A program made the translations under genes and the position numbers. A DNA stretch of 64,000 nt, taken from assembly GCA_002633005.1 (NCBI GenBank), contig NMRA01000058.1, positions 225,585-289,584 on the forward strand, in the 5' to 3' direction. This DNA comes from Phoronis australis (lineage: Eukaryota > Phoronida > Phoronidae). This document shows positions 48,966-60,720 of the stretch, in pieces (position 1 is the first letter of the stretch; each line of letters opens with the position of its first letter). The notes under the pieces are model-generated. The model was not told where the DNA came from. It saw nothing but the letters and a program-made list of their open reading frames with translations, and did not search any database.

Positions 48966-50112
48966 TTGTGTTCTAAACACTCGTTTCCCTGGTTTTATGG
49001 ATTTTTATGTATTCTCACCAGTTTTTAGTTTATCCCCGTTTCATTCAGTGGCGACTGCCATTCGTGATATTCGTAATATTGCTGTGGCTAAGTTGACCTG
49101 CTTTGATGCGTTCTTGGTTTTAGCATCGAGTCCCAGATTGGATGCAGACAAATGCTGTTGATTTATTGATAATGAGTCATATACATACAAGTTGACTGAG
49201 TTTAATTGGATATTTCTACTGTTATTTTTTACACCACAAAATAATGAAAATAGAATTTTACTGTAGTTACCGCTGCGGTTAACAAGATCAGTTTCACCAG
49301 CTCTGTTTACAAGCTGTTGTGAATGGAGGAGTGAAAACGAAGGCAGAGTGGCAAAAATGTTCGTTTATTGTGAGGAGAATTCGTGATTTTAATTACCAAA
49401 TGGTCTCCAGTGTGTTACATTCGTTTAGTTTTTGAAATGTATAGTAATTGTAAATTCATGTAATTTATTCAGCTTTAACTGTGGTTGATCAGGTTGAAAC
49501 TTAGGAATTCCACTCGTGGAAAGTAGTTCTGTTTTTGGTCACTTGATTATGGTTATTTTTATGGTCACAGACACATGACACGGTTAAGGCACGACCGTAT
49601 GTGGTATAACATCTTCTTATTAATAAGTTCAGAATCTTGATTAGAACACAAAACATTCATAACATTTGTGTTAACAGTTTGAGGTACAGCACCCTTGGAG
49701 GAACAGAACAAAAATAACAGCCATTTAGCTCTGATAGCTGTTAAATATAACAACCATGTAGCTCTGATAGCTGTCCATTGTTCTACTCACGACCAACTAA
49801 GTATTAAACCCATGATAAAATTTGACAAAACAATATTTCTTCTAATTTTATTAATCAGCTTACCAAACTTTGTGTTGGGAAAACATATTATTTTTTATTT
49901 TTGTGTAAGTTATCCCAGACAATATCGCACTGCGGGACTGGTCGTTTCCAGTGTTTGTGAGTGTTGTCCTGGCAGACGATCGAGAGTGACATGGAAAGGT
50001 CGTCACGGTTTTTATTGCAAAAGACAGGGAAGGTGAAAATGGCAAGCCTGTCAATCGCCAAACAACATCTTTCAGCAGAGTAATTTCAAGTCCTGAAGAA
50101 ATTCTTGTTCCC
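48966..50112. other. no recognised gene
   Basis: AT-rich. Near 49720-49775 a tagctctgatagctgtta-type block occurs twice. The 113-codon plus frame ending at 50036 and the 148-codon minus frame over 49860-50306 have no recognised domain. The minus frame overlaps the Penelope-like ORF antisense. Confidence 0.35.
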
Positions 50113-51051
50113 TTGTTTCTGGGGCTGACCAGGTATGGTTTGAACATGGCACACAATCTATATAGTAGTAGTAGGTTGAACGTGGCACAAAATCTATATA
50201 GCAGTAGTAGGTTTTTTTTTTCTATATGGAAGGCTTTTCTTGCCCTAAGAATTCGACGCATTTGTTCAGAAGAAACTTCCTTTAATAACCGTTTAAAAGA
50301 ACTCAAGTACTATCTAATTCAACGTCATTTCCCTTTACATCTTATACACAAACAGTTTGACAAAGTCCGCTCAATTACTCGAAATGAATCTTTAAGAACT
50401 AAAACTAAAGGCAATACTACTAATAGAATACCTTTCATAACTATGTTCAATCCATGTTTAAACGGAATTAGCCACGTCTTCAAAAAACATCTTTCTACGC
50501 TGCATATTTCCCCTCAAATGAAAAACCTATTTCCTCATCCCCCTATAATTTCTTGGAGAAAATGTAAAAATCTAAAAAATTATTTAGTTAAAGCTAATAT
50601 CGACAATATACACCAAACTGACAAACCTATTGGCAACACACAATGTAACAAAACTAGGTGTAAAATGTGTAACTTCATCAACGATAGCACTTTTTTCCAG
50701 TCTTCCCAAACCAATGAAAACTTTGAAATAAAACATTATTCTGATTGCACCACCAACAATATTATTTACCTTATAACTTGTAAAAAATGTTCTATCCAAT
50801 ACGTAGGACAAACTCAACATAATCTACAAACTCGGTTTCGTAATCATAGATTTAACATAATACATAAAAACATTTCTGATACTGTAGGTAATCATTTCAA
50901 TTCCAAAAACCATAATATTCAAGATCTTTCTGTACAAATAATAGAAAAACTCCAACACCCCAGTACCCCTCACAGACTTAAAAGAGAACAATATTGGATA
51001 GACAAACTGAATACAATAGAACCTCATGGATTGAACATAAAAACTTCTTAA
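50113..51051 (+). CDS. Penelope-like retroelement ORF end with GIY-YIG endonuclease
   Basis: An open frame of 312 codons ends in a GIY-YIG nuclease domain: NNIIYLITCKKCSIQYVGQT, then TRFRNHR, then EQYWIDKLNTIEPHGLN. The Y-x-I-x-C ... YVGQT arrangement and the following R and H are as expected for the nuclease of Penelope-like elements. Upstream, residues near 35-80 (LALRIRRICSE) resemble the linker after the reverse transcriptase. The reverse transcriptase itself is absent. The DNA before 50213 is a local repeat ending in a T-run, so the element is 5-prime truncated and the annotated ATG is arbitrary. The nuclease segment has no visible lesion. Confidence 0.82.
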   Translation: MFLGLTRYGLNMAHNLYSSSRLNVAQNLYSSSRFFFSIWKAFLALRIRRICSEETSFNNRLKELKYYLIQRHFPLHLIHKQFDKVRSITRNESLRTKTKGNTTNRIPFITMFNPCLNGISHVFKKHLSTLHISPQMKNLFPHPPIISWRKCKNLKNYLVKANIDNIHQTDKPIGNTQCNKTRCKMCNFINDSTFFQSSQTNENFEIKHYSDCTTNNIIYLITCKKCSIQYVGQTQHNLQTRFRNHRFNIIHKNISDTVGNHFNSKNHNIQDLSVQIIEKLQHPSTPHRLKREQYWIDKLNTIEPHGLNIKTS

Positions 51052-51415
51052 AATATGTCATTGAATTTTTTACGCAAAAATGTATCATTTTCATTACACC
51101 ATATCTTATATGTCAATTGTCATTTTGTGTTTGATTTTACTTTATTTCTGTTTTTGTTGATACATCCGAAAATTTCAGTTGATCCATTCTTGTTGTTTTA
51201 TTTACCGATTTATATTCTTCATTTCTTGAAACAGTAGTATCCTTGGGAGGATCTGGATCGCCTTATTTAGTTTCAGATATATATTTTCTACGTTATGTGT
51301 CATGACTAACATATTATTCCTATACCTGAGCTGTGTTTAGTGCTAAGGGAGCAAACTCAAATCACCTGATAATGGAAACCTGCAGGGAGTCGAAATATAT
51401 CGAGGCTTTTCATTT
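51052..51415 (+). mobile_element. 3-prime region of the Penelope-like element
   Basis: The AT-rich untranslated part contains the block also found at 14918-14998. It ends near cacctgataatggaaacctg followed by gtcgaaat. That layout resembles the hammerhead-bearing ends of Penelope-like elements, but the core has a base change (ctgataa) and stem II pairs poorly. Confidence 0.6.
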
Positions 51416-53640
51416 CATGCAAATCTAACCATTGAATATGCAAACAACATAAGCTACAGTATTTTTTGTTATGAAACTTGCTCTGAATTGCTCCCGCGTA
51501 TCAATAGGTCATTCGACTAGGACAGCATGTCGCCCTTTTTTTTCGGTGATACGTTTTTCAGCTGGAGTTCCAAAATTTGGACTTTGGTCAAAATGAGGTA
51601 GTTTGCTATCTATCTTAAGTTTGCTGATAATCATATGGCACTTCAGTCCTATAAAAGTTGTAGATATTTTTCCAATGTGTATTTTCTCCTGTATTAAGTT
51701 GCATAATTAGCTACTCAAATGCATGTGTCGGTTATAGAGTGCTGATTCAAATTTCGCGTTGTCAATTTAGTCGCTTGCTGTAAAGCAGCCTACGAAGTTT
51801 CAAAATCGCACGAGCATTCCAGATCTTCACTACTAAGTTTGTCACAAAATAAAACATCACCAGTATTACGGAACCAACTTCGTTCACCGGTTAGCCCTGG
51901 GTATTGTTTTCTCAAAAAGTCTTGTACTCACTGTGATCTTTCGTCTAGACGAATCACATGAAGTTTATCATCTACTGGCTCAATTCGAGCACACAGGGTT
52001 GATGTTTTTTGCTGTTGGAGCACCGAGACGCGGACCAAAGTTAAACCTAAATTAGGATGAGAACATCCCACGGAAGAGAAAATTGTATTTATTTAAACCC
52101 TACAAAAGCTGTGGTCTGAAAATTTGCTCGCCTTCTGTGCGACTTGCCAGTGATCTTCTACTCACCCAGCTCCACTTTTAGTCACTTTGATGATTGGTGA
52201 GTGCCTAAGTATATCTCTGTTAAATCCATCATTTTTTAATCCAACAGTCTGGAGCCTGTCTTTTTATTTCTCAAGCTTTTGAAGAGGACTTCTGAAATTT
52301 TCCTCTTTTTGTCTATCGAAAAGAAGATAGCACTGGCCAAAGTTCATAAGCATCTGTCAACCCCACAAGTGGTGTATGGTTCCACTAACCTCACAACTTA
52401 TATCCACCCTCCTCTCTATCGGCTATGTTGGTCTGAAAGAGCATTATGTGTTTATTAAATAATACTGAGGAATCCTTTGATTGTGTACTGATTTTTTAAA
52501 TTATCTTCAAGAGCATTTAAGAGCCATTCCTCGAGAAAATCAACAGAAATCACTCTAGGGTCATCTTCCAGATTCAGCTTAAACTTTGTGTATGTGATCA
52601 TGGTGTGGCTCTGATTCAAAAATCACCTATTTTGCACCTACTGACCTCTTAGTTTTTTACCTATAGGACTTCAAAGGTTTACAAAGAAAATGACATGCTG
52701 TTTGCATGCCGGAAACGGCAATTTCCAAATATAAAAAACAAGAAGATTGCATGCAATGAGAGAAAACATAAGGATTAGGAAGTGGGACATGAGGACTACC
52801 AAATGAAACTGGCATTAGTGTTTTCGCTGCATTCATCACGTGACAGGGGAGATAAATCTGTAAGCAATTTTCTATAGTCCTGAAATTGAGTGTCACTCAA
52901 GTGCTTCTACAAGCCAGTTTGCTAGGCTGTGGACATTGAAATATGTTTTTGGATACATCTTGGATATAGGAACAAATTTATCGAATGGTCTTTTTCATTT
53001 TTTGTTCTAAAAATACCCCAACGTTTTATATTCTACACTTTTTAAACAAATGTTTTTGTAACTTTGTTACATTTTAAATGGCATTTTTATCTCCTTTGTT
53101 GCTTAATGTATATTAAATAACAAGCACTTCATTGTTACACAAATGTCTTATATTTCATCATTCACTAAAGTCAGCACATTACTTTCCTACTGTAAAATGT
53201 AAGTGTTACATCTATTTAAAAATAGTGCACTGACATTAAAATCTTGAATTTGGAAGTTCTTTTTTGATTTAAGACACTAAAGCCTGTCAGGAGTAGTGAG
53301 AAACTCCAGTGTTTATTTTTAGAGATGGTCATGTTTCCTCGTCAAAGTTTTTTCATGTCAGACTCCATTTTGTTAGTATGCATTCTTTACAGGTATTGTT
53401 TGTTTCAAATTTGCAAAATGGACACTTGTTTTCTCGGAAAATGTTTGATTTTTTTTAGTGTCCAAATTTTACCATTCCCTAAAGTCATACAAAGCAGATA
53501 ACACGCTAACTGTAAGTATGATAAATTTGTGCTAAAGGCATTTCCAGCATTTAATACTGAACCAGGTATTTTATTACTTCTAAGATGTTATCGAGCATTC
53601 ACTTTTTCTGTTATCATCCAAATGCATGTCTACTAAATCC
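51416..53640. other. no recognised gene
   Basis: AT-rich sequence with no supported exon or repeat boundary. It leads into the 3-prime end of the minus-strand LRR gene. Confidence 0.4.
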
Positions 53641-53651
53641 CAAACAGTTTT

Positions 53652-53657
53652 TTTATT
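53652..53657 (-). terminator. candidate polyadenylation signal of the LRR gene
   Basis: The plus sequence tttatt reads AATAAA on the minus strand, about 45 nt past the LRR stop codon. A second AATAAA lies at 53570-53575. Confidence 0.5.
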
Positions 53658-53701
53658 CTTTGATGCGACAACAATCCTTTATCTTAAATATAGTCCTGGC
53701 C

Positions 53702-55498
53702 TCAACCTTCGTTGTTACCACTATGCTCAGTCAGTTTGATCTCTTCGTGGGTTGGAAGTGTTTGAAAAGTCTCTCCTTCCATTGAAATGTTGAACATCCT
53801 CTCTAAATTTATATTCACTTCTAGCGGAATCACAGAATTATCTCTTTCGTCATAAGTGGTTGGTTTTAGTGGGATTCGCTTGGCATTCTTGAATTCCCAT
53901 GATCGCACATCTTGTACTGGTCGACGCTTCAGTTGTTGGGGGCTCTCACAGCGAATGTCGTGGATGTGGAAGAACTCGACTGTGCGGTTTTTCAACCAGT
54001 TATGCATCCACTTCATTGGTCGATCGCAAGTCCAAGGGTTGTGTGAGAGCTTGATCATTCTCAGTGCTGGCAAGTGATATGGGAAGTCACGTCTCAACTT
54101 ATGCAAGCCATTATTCATTAAGTTCAAATCCTCTACTTTATGAAGGTAGCCAAACTTCACTTCACGATGGGCGATCATCTTTCCGATCTGAGGACTTGAG
54201 CTAACGTCAAGGAATTGCAAATTTTTAGCCTTGGCAAAGATGTGTCTTCCCATGGAGGTGACATAAGGTATCTGAGACATCTGTAGGATAATCATTTTCC
54301 TCAATCCATGCAGGGCATTACCATCGATACGGGCAATGGGGTTTCTTGACAAATCCAATGCGTCTAAATTGATCAAGTCTCTGAACACGTTCTTCTTCAA
54401 CCAGTTCAGTTTGTTGTCGGACAACTTCAGATTCCTCAGTGTGGTCAGTCCCTTGAATGCCGCTCCATGTATCTTGGAAATTTGATTGTTCTGGAGCTCC
54501 ATTGTTTCCAAGTGTTTCAGACTTTTGAACACGTGTCCTGGGAGTTCGGTGATTTTGTTTTTCTGCAGGAAAAGCGTTCTTGTGTTTGGAGGTAATCGGC
54601 GAGGAATGTAGGTGAGAAGGTTGTTGTCCAAATAAAGGTTGTAGATGTACTTAAACTTTGACCAAATCATATGTTCAATGTCAGTGATGTTGTTCCAGCT
54701 GAGAGTGAGAAAGCCTAGTTGTGTGGTATTCCGTAAATCATCAGCAGACACGCTGACTATAAAATTCAGTTCATAGCGAAGGTCTCGTAGGGGTTTAGGC
54801 AGACCTTTAATCATTGATTGCAAAGAGCAGTTTGTGAATTCAGCCATAACCAATCCCCGGCTAGGAATATTCAGACGACGGAGGGATTTCAGTGGGTTGT
54901 AACCGAGAAAAAGGTACTTCAACCTGATCATTTTAACAAATGCATTCTTAGCAATGAATGTTATCTGATTTCGACTCAGGTCTATAAATTTAAGCTTTTT
55001 GTTGTTCATAAATGTTTTATCACTTATTGTCATTATCCTGTTGTTTTTCAGTGAAAGTGTTTGAAGACGTTCATTTTGCGAAAACATGTTTTCAATCTCT
55101 ACCAATCTGTTGTCACTCAGTAGAATAGTGAGCACTTTCTCCATGCTGGCAAATGAATCTTGCGATAAATTTTGCAGCTGATTTTGACCAAAATCGATGT
55201 ATTTCATGCGTCTGAGACCACGAAGAGCCCCTGGTTGGATGTAGGCTAATCCGTTGCTTCCCACCAATAATGTTCTTAAGTTGTCAAACTTTTTCATCAT
55301 TGCTATGGTGATCATTGGCAGACGATTATTCCGAAAATCTAGCAATTTGGTGCGCCTCGGTGTACCACGTGGGATGTTGTACATGTGCTGTCCACTGCAG
55401 TAGATTTTGTCATCTTTGCATGGGCACACTGTTGGGCATGAATTAATCATGTGAATTCCTATTATAACTAAACTAAAGATGGGTAACACTGACTTCAT
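53702..55498 (-). CDS. secreted leucine-rich-repeat protein, single exon, 598 aa
   Basis: The ATG at 55496-55498 starts MKSVLPIFSLVIIGIHMINS, a signal peptide. The frame extends upstream only to a GTG. An LRR N-terminal cap (CPTVCPCKDDKIYCSG) follows, then about 19 repeats of the LxxLxLxxNxI type, such as LKFIDLSRNQI and LDALDLSRNPI. The C-terminal cap (NPWTCDRPMKW ... IRCESP) has two of the four cysteines usual for this cap; the second of CDC is Arg. A 65-residue polar tail without a membrane segment or GPI-type end closes the protein. Sequons include NLS, NTT, NIT, NRT and NIS. Extracellular matrix or secreted recognition roles are usual for this architecture, but partner and function are unknown. 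A possible acceptor (tttctcag) lies 4 nt before the ATG, so a 5-prime untranslated exon is possible. Confidence 0.9.
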   Translation of the reverse strand: MKSVLPIFSLVIIGIHMINSCPTVCPCKDDKIYCSGQHMYNIPRGTPRRTKLLDFRNNRLPMITIAMMKKFDNLRTLLVGSNGLAYIQPGALRGLRRMKYIDFGQNQLQNLSQDSFASMEKVLTILLSDNRLVEIENMFSQNERLQTLSLKNNRIMTISDKTFMNNKKLKFIDLSRNQITFIAKNAFVKMIRLKYLFLGYNPLKSLRRLNIPSRGLVMAEFTNCSLQSMIKGLPKPLRDLRYELNFIVSVSADDLRNTTQLGFLTLSWNNITDIEHMIWSKFKYIYNLYLDNNLLTYIPRRLPPNTRTLFLQKNKITELPGHVFKSLKHLETMELQNNQISKIHGAAFKGLTTLRNLKLSDNKLNWLKKNVFRDLINLDALDLSRNPIARIDGNALHGLRKMIILQMSQIPYVTSMGRHIFAKAKNLQFLDVSSSPQIGKMIAHREVKFGYLHKVEDLNLMNNGLHKLRRDFPYHLPALRMIKLSHNPWTCDRPMKWMHNWLKNRTVEFFHIHDIRCESPQQLKRRPVQDVRSWEFKNAKRIPLKPTTYDERDNSVIPLEVNINLERMFNISMEGETFQTLPTHEEIKLTEHSGNNEG

Positions 55499-56499
55499 TG
55501 TCCTGAGAAACTCCACGGTCTACTTCTTGTGTTGTCTAATCAGCTTCATTCAGTTTGTGGATGGTTTCAGTTGTACTGCACCTCTATGAGATTCAGCATA
55601 TGCCTGTAGCAATAGAAAAATGAGATGAATGAACACATGAACAATAAGATGCATCAGATGAATGAACACATGAACAATCCAACCTTCTGAAGCAAGAATT
55701 GCATTTTGAATGATATCCAATCTAAATTACTCCCTCTAAGCCATTTTCTAACTGTTTTGAATGCTTCAATTCACCTGCACTCCTTGAACTTGAGTAAAGA
55801 ATGAATGTGCATATCCGATCATGTAAAATGGGGATAAATTGAGACTGTTTGCATTGACATAACTGTCTCAAAACCAAAATATTGCTTGGTAAATGTCTTT
55901 TCCTACTCCTGACCAAAATAAGCAACTTTCATAATAATTTATAAGGTTGTATGCCTTAATCAGACATGAACAAACATAACTAGGCATTAAATTGCTTTGT
56001 GAGTTTTTCAAGAAAAATATTTATTGTTGTTGATATCTTAGCACCCTGTCACCTGTTATTCAGTGCTACCCTTGAACCCCCTTAGGGTGAATGTTTGTTT
56101 TACCTATGTGCTATTCATTGTGGCAAATGATCCTATGTTACACCCCTTGTCCATTGTTGGGTGGTTTAAAGAGGAGTTACACACCAGAAGTAAAGAACAA
56201 AATATTGGTGAATTAAAACTTACCCTGTTTGTTTCATAAAAGTTGTAACATTTTGTATTTTCTGGACAGATGGTGCTTGCTTCTGTTTGAGTAATTCATC
56301 CATATAAGATGGTGTTGCTCATGTGTTGTTTAAATTCAGATAGTTTTTATCTTCTTAAGATTTGGTAAGGTAGACAAGATAGTATTCAGATATTCAGCAG
56401 ACAGTTGGCACTGAATAGGTCACTTACTAAATGGCTTATGACCCTAACAAGCCTGTCACTTCAGCATGGCTTGCTCTAAAATTCTGTGAAGTAATTTAT
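55499..56499. other. upstream region of the LRR gene, no other gene seen
   Basis: This is the 5-prime side of the LRR gene. At 55620-55680 the phrase gaatgaacacatgaacaat occurs twice. No TATA box or start site can be supported with confidence. Confidence 0.4.
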
Positions 56500-56601
56500 G
56501 GGTGTGCGCATAAGCCAAACAGTGGGTGCTTAATTGAAAATTCTCATAAGCAAAGATGGGCAATTAGGTGTGCATGGATGTTAATCCAAACGTTTACATT
56601 A
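56500..56601 (-). repeat. worn arm of the TA-flanked element family
   Basis: On the minus strand, taatgtaaacgtttggatta followed by ctaattgcccatctttg and ttaagcacccactg aligns unit by unit with the left arm of the element at 32317. It is more diverged than the other copies. The opposite end was not found. Confidence 0.6.
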
Positions 56602-58239
56602 AAAATCGCCACTAGAAGCATCCTGTTCATGGTGCAGCTTTGCCCCATTTCAACGTTTGCCAATGCTTTTGTATGTTTGACAACTAGTCTGTGGTTTAGT
56701 TGTTCCATTTCTTGTTCATCCTCATATTTAAATGACATTGGGGTCAATCTCCTTGACATATTCGCCTTCTCTATATACACACAGCAAATTGCTTTGTGTA
56801 AAATATGCCCAGTTTACTTAACCCAGGGAGTTACTATAGGTGCAGCAATGTATTTTGTACCACTTTATCCATAACTTCTTTGTAAGTACAAACTACAAGA
56901 GCCTTGAAAATGAGTTGCTTTCCAAGCTTTTTATAACATAAAGAATGTGTAGAGTCGAGGGCTATATTTCCAATTGGCCAGTTATGATAAAAATATAGCA
57001 ATGATCGCTTACCTTACAGAATACTGGTTTTTGGTCATTACCTTCCCATTGACTCTGATCTTGTGCAACATAAGTTTTCAATTTCAACAATCAGACTTGT
57101 GTGTGTCAGCTAAAATTGAAGTTCCATGGTTTAAATCTAAATCATCCTGTGCTGTGCTAATAGTCCTGTGATTCCTGTCTGCATTCACACCACTACAAAC
57201 AGCAAGTGTGCACTACAGTTAATTTTTCATGTCCATGTTCTGGGCCATCGGTTTAATCAGACAGATGCTTTTTGTGGGGGCAGTCTGTTCCTAAATTATT
57301 GGACTTGATCTGAATGTTGACATGTCTCTAATTGTTAAAAAGGTGTCCAAGTACCAGAAAAAAAAAACAATTGCTATGCATCAATTGGAAAATATTCAGT
57401 CTGGAAATCTTTGATGATCATTATCGTTGTCCTTTATTATTGACGACTGAGCGTGTAGCTGGAACTGTAGTAAGTATGCATGAAAAAATTGGCACATGTT
57501 GTAGAAAACAGGAGCTAAATAACAACATAGAAAATTTAAATCATTGGTGTTCAGAAACGGTGGTTACAACGCTAGATATATTACATAGAGTTACAAATTT
57601 CAACAGAGATGGCAGAGAACAAAAGGGGAGGTGTGATACAGTCAAGGCATCAAGGCCTGTCTTTAGGTTTTTAAGCAGCGATGTGTTGACATTGATCATC
57701 AAAGCTGGCTTACAAAAGTGTTATAAACTAGTAAATTTAGTATGTACACAGGTTTTAAAAAAGAACCTGTCATGGAGATGTATGCTACAGCAATTTGCAA
57801 GTCAGTATTTAGAAAACAGTTGGCCAAGATTTGCTGTTCTGATCAACTGTTAATAATTGAGAAGGGGAGACAGTTGGGAACCTGTAAAGATCAAAGAAAG
57901 GAAGTTGAGAGGACGAAGTTCAATTTTTGTTAGAATGTACAATGTATGAAAATTCGCAAAACCAGTTTTTACTTTACCAGAGGTCCAAATTGGAATAAAC
58001 AAAACTGAAGTTTTTGTAAATTGGATGTGCTTTGGCACTGTAACACAGCTGCCAAACATTACCAGAGGAGGTGGGGAAAGTGTATAAAGCACCTTTTTAC
58101 AACAGTTGTGCTGTTTATGTTATTGTGATAGTGAAAGAGGCCCGGTGGCCTATTTGCATTAAATAGCTATACAATTGTATGTTCTTTCCATTTTTAAACC
58201 ACACTAGCAATCTGTCTACTGGCCGACAAAATTATGTTT
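56602..58239. other. no recognised gene; three unexplained ORFs
   Basis: Plus frames of 147 codons (56431-56874) and 173 codons (57332-57853) and a charged minus frame (56620-56780, including YEDEQEMEQLNHRLVVKHTK) have no recognised domain. The 147-codon frame runs through the worn repeat arm. I do not call any of them as genes. Confidence 0.35.
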
Positions 58240-59720
58240 ACTTATTCTTCTTCTGACCAAGTTTGATTCTTCATAACTCCAAAATGAGTGCAGGTAAGTT
58301 CTTTAAATTTGTTGTATGACATTAACCTGTTCATAAATTTTGATGCAAAGGTTCTATAATTTCCAAAATGCTACTCCTTCAGTTTTAAAGGTTCCCTCTT
58401 CAAAATTAGAAGAAAAGGTGTAAGACAATAAGACAATTTAAAAAACTACTTTTCTGAGTAATCAGGCCATCCAGTCGGATTAAATAAGTCAAAGGTCATA
58501 GTGTGCAAACTAAGATTTTGAGCTGGACTCTTCAAATTCACATATCCGATTGGAACATGTAATTGGACTCTAAACCCAATGTTTCAGGTCATTTAGTCCA
58601 ACCACGGGGTCATTTGGTGTACTTTTATTCTGACATTTTGACTTTTTCATTCAACACTTATTCTGATGTGTCAACAGTTAGACAACTGTGAGTCTCAGCT
58701 TTAAACACACTTTCACAGACTTTGCAGTAATTTTACTAAAGGGCTTATAATTCACTGGATAGGGTCAGTTAGTGCAAAAGTCATCCAATTTTCAAAGTGT
58801 TACTTCTCTTACATTTTCCAAGGAATGCTCTTCATTTTCAGCACACAGGTGCAAGCCAACACACTAATAAATAATTCACTTTACTAAGCAACCGGGCCAT
58901 CCAATCAGAAACAATTGGTCTAAGGTCATTGAATGCAAACTAAGATTTTGAGCTAGACAATTCAGTTTTACACATTTGCTTGGTACATGTAATTGAGTTC
59001 CAATTGTAGACTTTCAGGTCATTTGGAGCAACCATGAAGGTCATTAGGTGTATTTTTCTGCTGAAATTTTGACTTTTCCATTCAACACGTATTCTTATCA
59101 ACAGTTGGACAACTGTGATCATTAGCACTAAACTCACTTGTCACAGACTCTGCAATAATGCTACGAAACGGGCTTATAGTGCACCACATAACGTCAATTG
59201 GTGCAAAGGTCATCTAATTTTCGAAATGTTATTCTTCTGCATTTTCAAGGCTCTCTCTTCAATTTCAGCACACAGATATAAGCATATGTGCCAGTCAAAT
59301 ACACTACTTTACTAAGCAGTTGGCTATCCAATCAGAAATAGGTCAAAGGTCATTGGGTCCAAACTAAGAGTTTGAACTATACACTTCAAATTCACATATT
59401 TGCTTAGTAATTGTAATTCAGTTCGAATTAAAGTTTCAGGTCATTTGGTGCCAACATAAGGTAATTAGGTGCATTTTTCGTCTGAAATTTTGACCTTTTA
59501 TTCAATACGTATTCTCAGGGGGGAATTTTGAGTTTTATTCTTAAGTGCTAAAGTAAGACATCTGTGATTCTTAGCATTGACCACTCTTCTGATCGAGTTT
59601 ACACGTATTCTTTCATCTGAGCTAATGCACTGGAAAGGGTCCATTAGTGTAAAGGTCATCAGATTATTAACATGTTGTTTTGTCCTATAGTTTTAAAGAA
59701 TTCTTTTTAATCTTGGTAAA
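58240..59720 (+). repeat. tandem repeat, unit about 430 bp, 3-4 copies
   Basis: The block ccatccaatcagaa (or near match) occurs at 58467, 58897 and 59324. The block gtgcaaaggtcatctaattt occurs at about 58340, 58777, 59205 and 59648. Spacings are 427-443 bp. Other unit parts are tcaggtcatttggtgcaacc, caacagttggacaactgtga and tttactaagcaa. Copies differ by many substitutions, so the array is old. Confidence 0.85.
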
Positions 59721-60490
59721 TAGGCTGTTGTCAATAACTCCCCATACCAATTTCAGTTAAACACGCGCATCAATCCCTTATTGTCACACCGTTTGTCACA
59801 TCTAGTTTGTTTCTTGTTTTTACATTTGGAGCTTTAAACCTATGTCAGTATTTTTCCAACTCCTTTTGTGATAGAATCAGAATTGTTATTCTGTGGTCAG
59901 CAAAACACTTGTATGCTGCCCATTTGTGGTTTTGTTGCTGTTTGAATAAGCAAAATAACACTTGCCTGAGAGTTTGTTAATGCAACAAGTGTTTTGGACA
60001 AACTTGTATTTACATGCAGCTCATTAACCCAATAAAGAGGTGGATTCTTGTGTTCATTATGCTGGACCTTGACAAGTCTGTACATTTAGCCAAATATCTA
60101 CAAAACTATATATTTTATTTCAGCTAAAGTTTATATTTTCTGAAAGTAGAATTTCTGTAGAATTTGGTTTTTGACTTTATACCAATGTGCCACTTATATT
60201 AGGTAATGTCGTCTTGCTTTTTAGGAAAATTTAGCAAAAAAGAAACTTTCATTCATAGCAAAAGAACAGGATCAATAACATATCCAAATTTTTTATGATG
60301 TAAATGTTCAAAATTAAACCTTAGAAACGCTGTTTTAAAATTATCATTTCATTTTTGTTTTGAAACCAGGTCTTCCAAACAGGTAGAATTAATTGTAAGC
60401 TAGGATTCATCAAATTTAAGCTTAGTGACCCATCTGTAACCTATTGCAAAATTGAGGTGAATTGCTATCAAACTTTGTTGTTAAAAATTA
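59721..60490. other. no recognised gene
   Basis: AT-rich sequence between the 430-bp array and the next repeat block. Nothing supported. Confidence 0.4.
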
Positions 60491-60499
60491 GTATCATTT

Positions 60500-60720
60500 T
60501 TATACGCCCACATATTTTTATGTGGATGCATTACGCTGTCGTCTCCGTCCGTCCGTCTGTCCGGCGTCCGTCCGGCGTCCGTCCAGCGTCCGTCCAGCGT
60601 CCAGTGTCCGCTGCTCTATCTCCAAAACGCCTTGTCGTATGTTCATGAAATTTTGCACATTGTGTTCCTTCCGTAGATGGGACGGCATGAGCAAACTTTC
60701 GGACAGATTCAATATTGGCA
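60500..60720 (+). repeat. array-family leader with GTCC minisatellite
   Basis: It starts tacgcccacatatttttatg and continues into cgtccgtccgtctgtccggc repeats (60541-60610, period about 13-14). Then come ctatctccaaaacgcctt and gttcatgaaattttgcacat. The order matches 47930-48060, placing it in the same family as the 145-150-bp arrays. It runs directly into the LTR at 60721. Confidence 0.65.

Noticed and set aside
49860-50306. 148-codon minus-strand ORF
   Set aside because: It overlaps the Penelope-like ORF antisense and has no recognised motif.
51370-51412. active hammerhead at the Penelope-like 3-prime end
   Set aside because: The layout is right but the core reads ctgataa and stem II does not pair well, so I describe it only as a degenerate end.
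56431-56874. 147-codon plus-strand ORF
   Set aside because: It reads through a worn transposon arm (56500-56601) and has no recognised domain.
57332-57853. 173-codon plus-strand ORF
   Set aside because: It is long for chance, but composition is irregular, no domain or splice context is seen, and the start follows a poly-A-like tract. Left uncalled.
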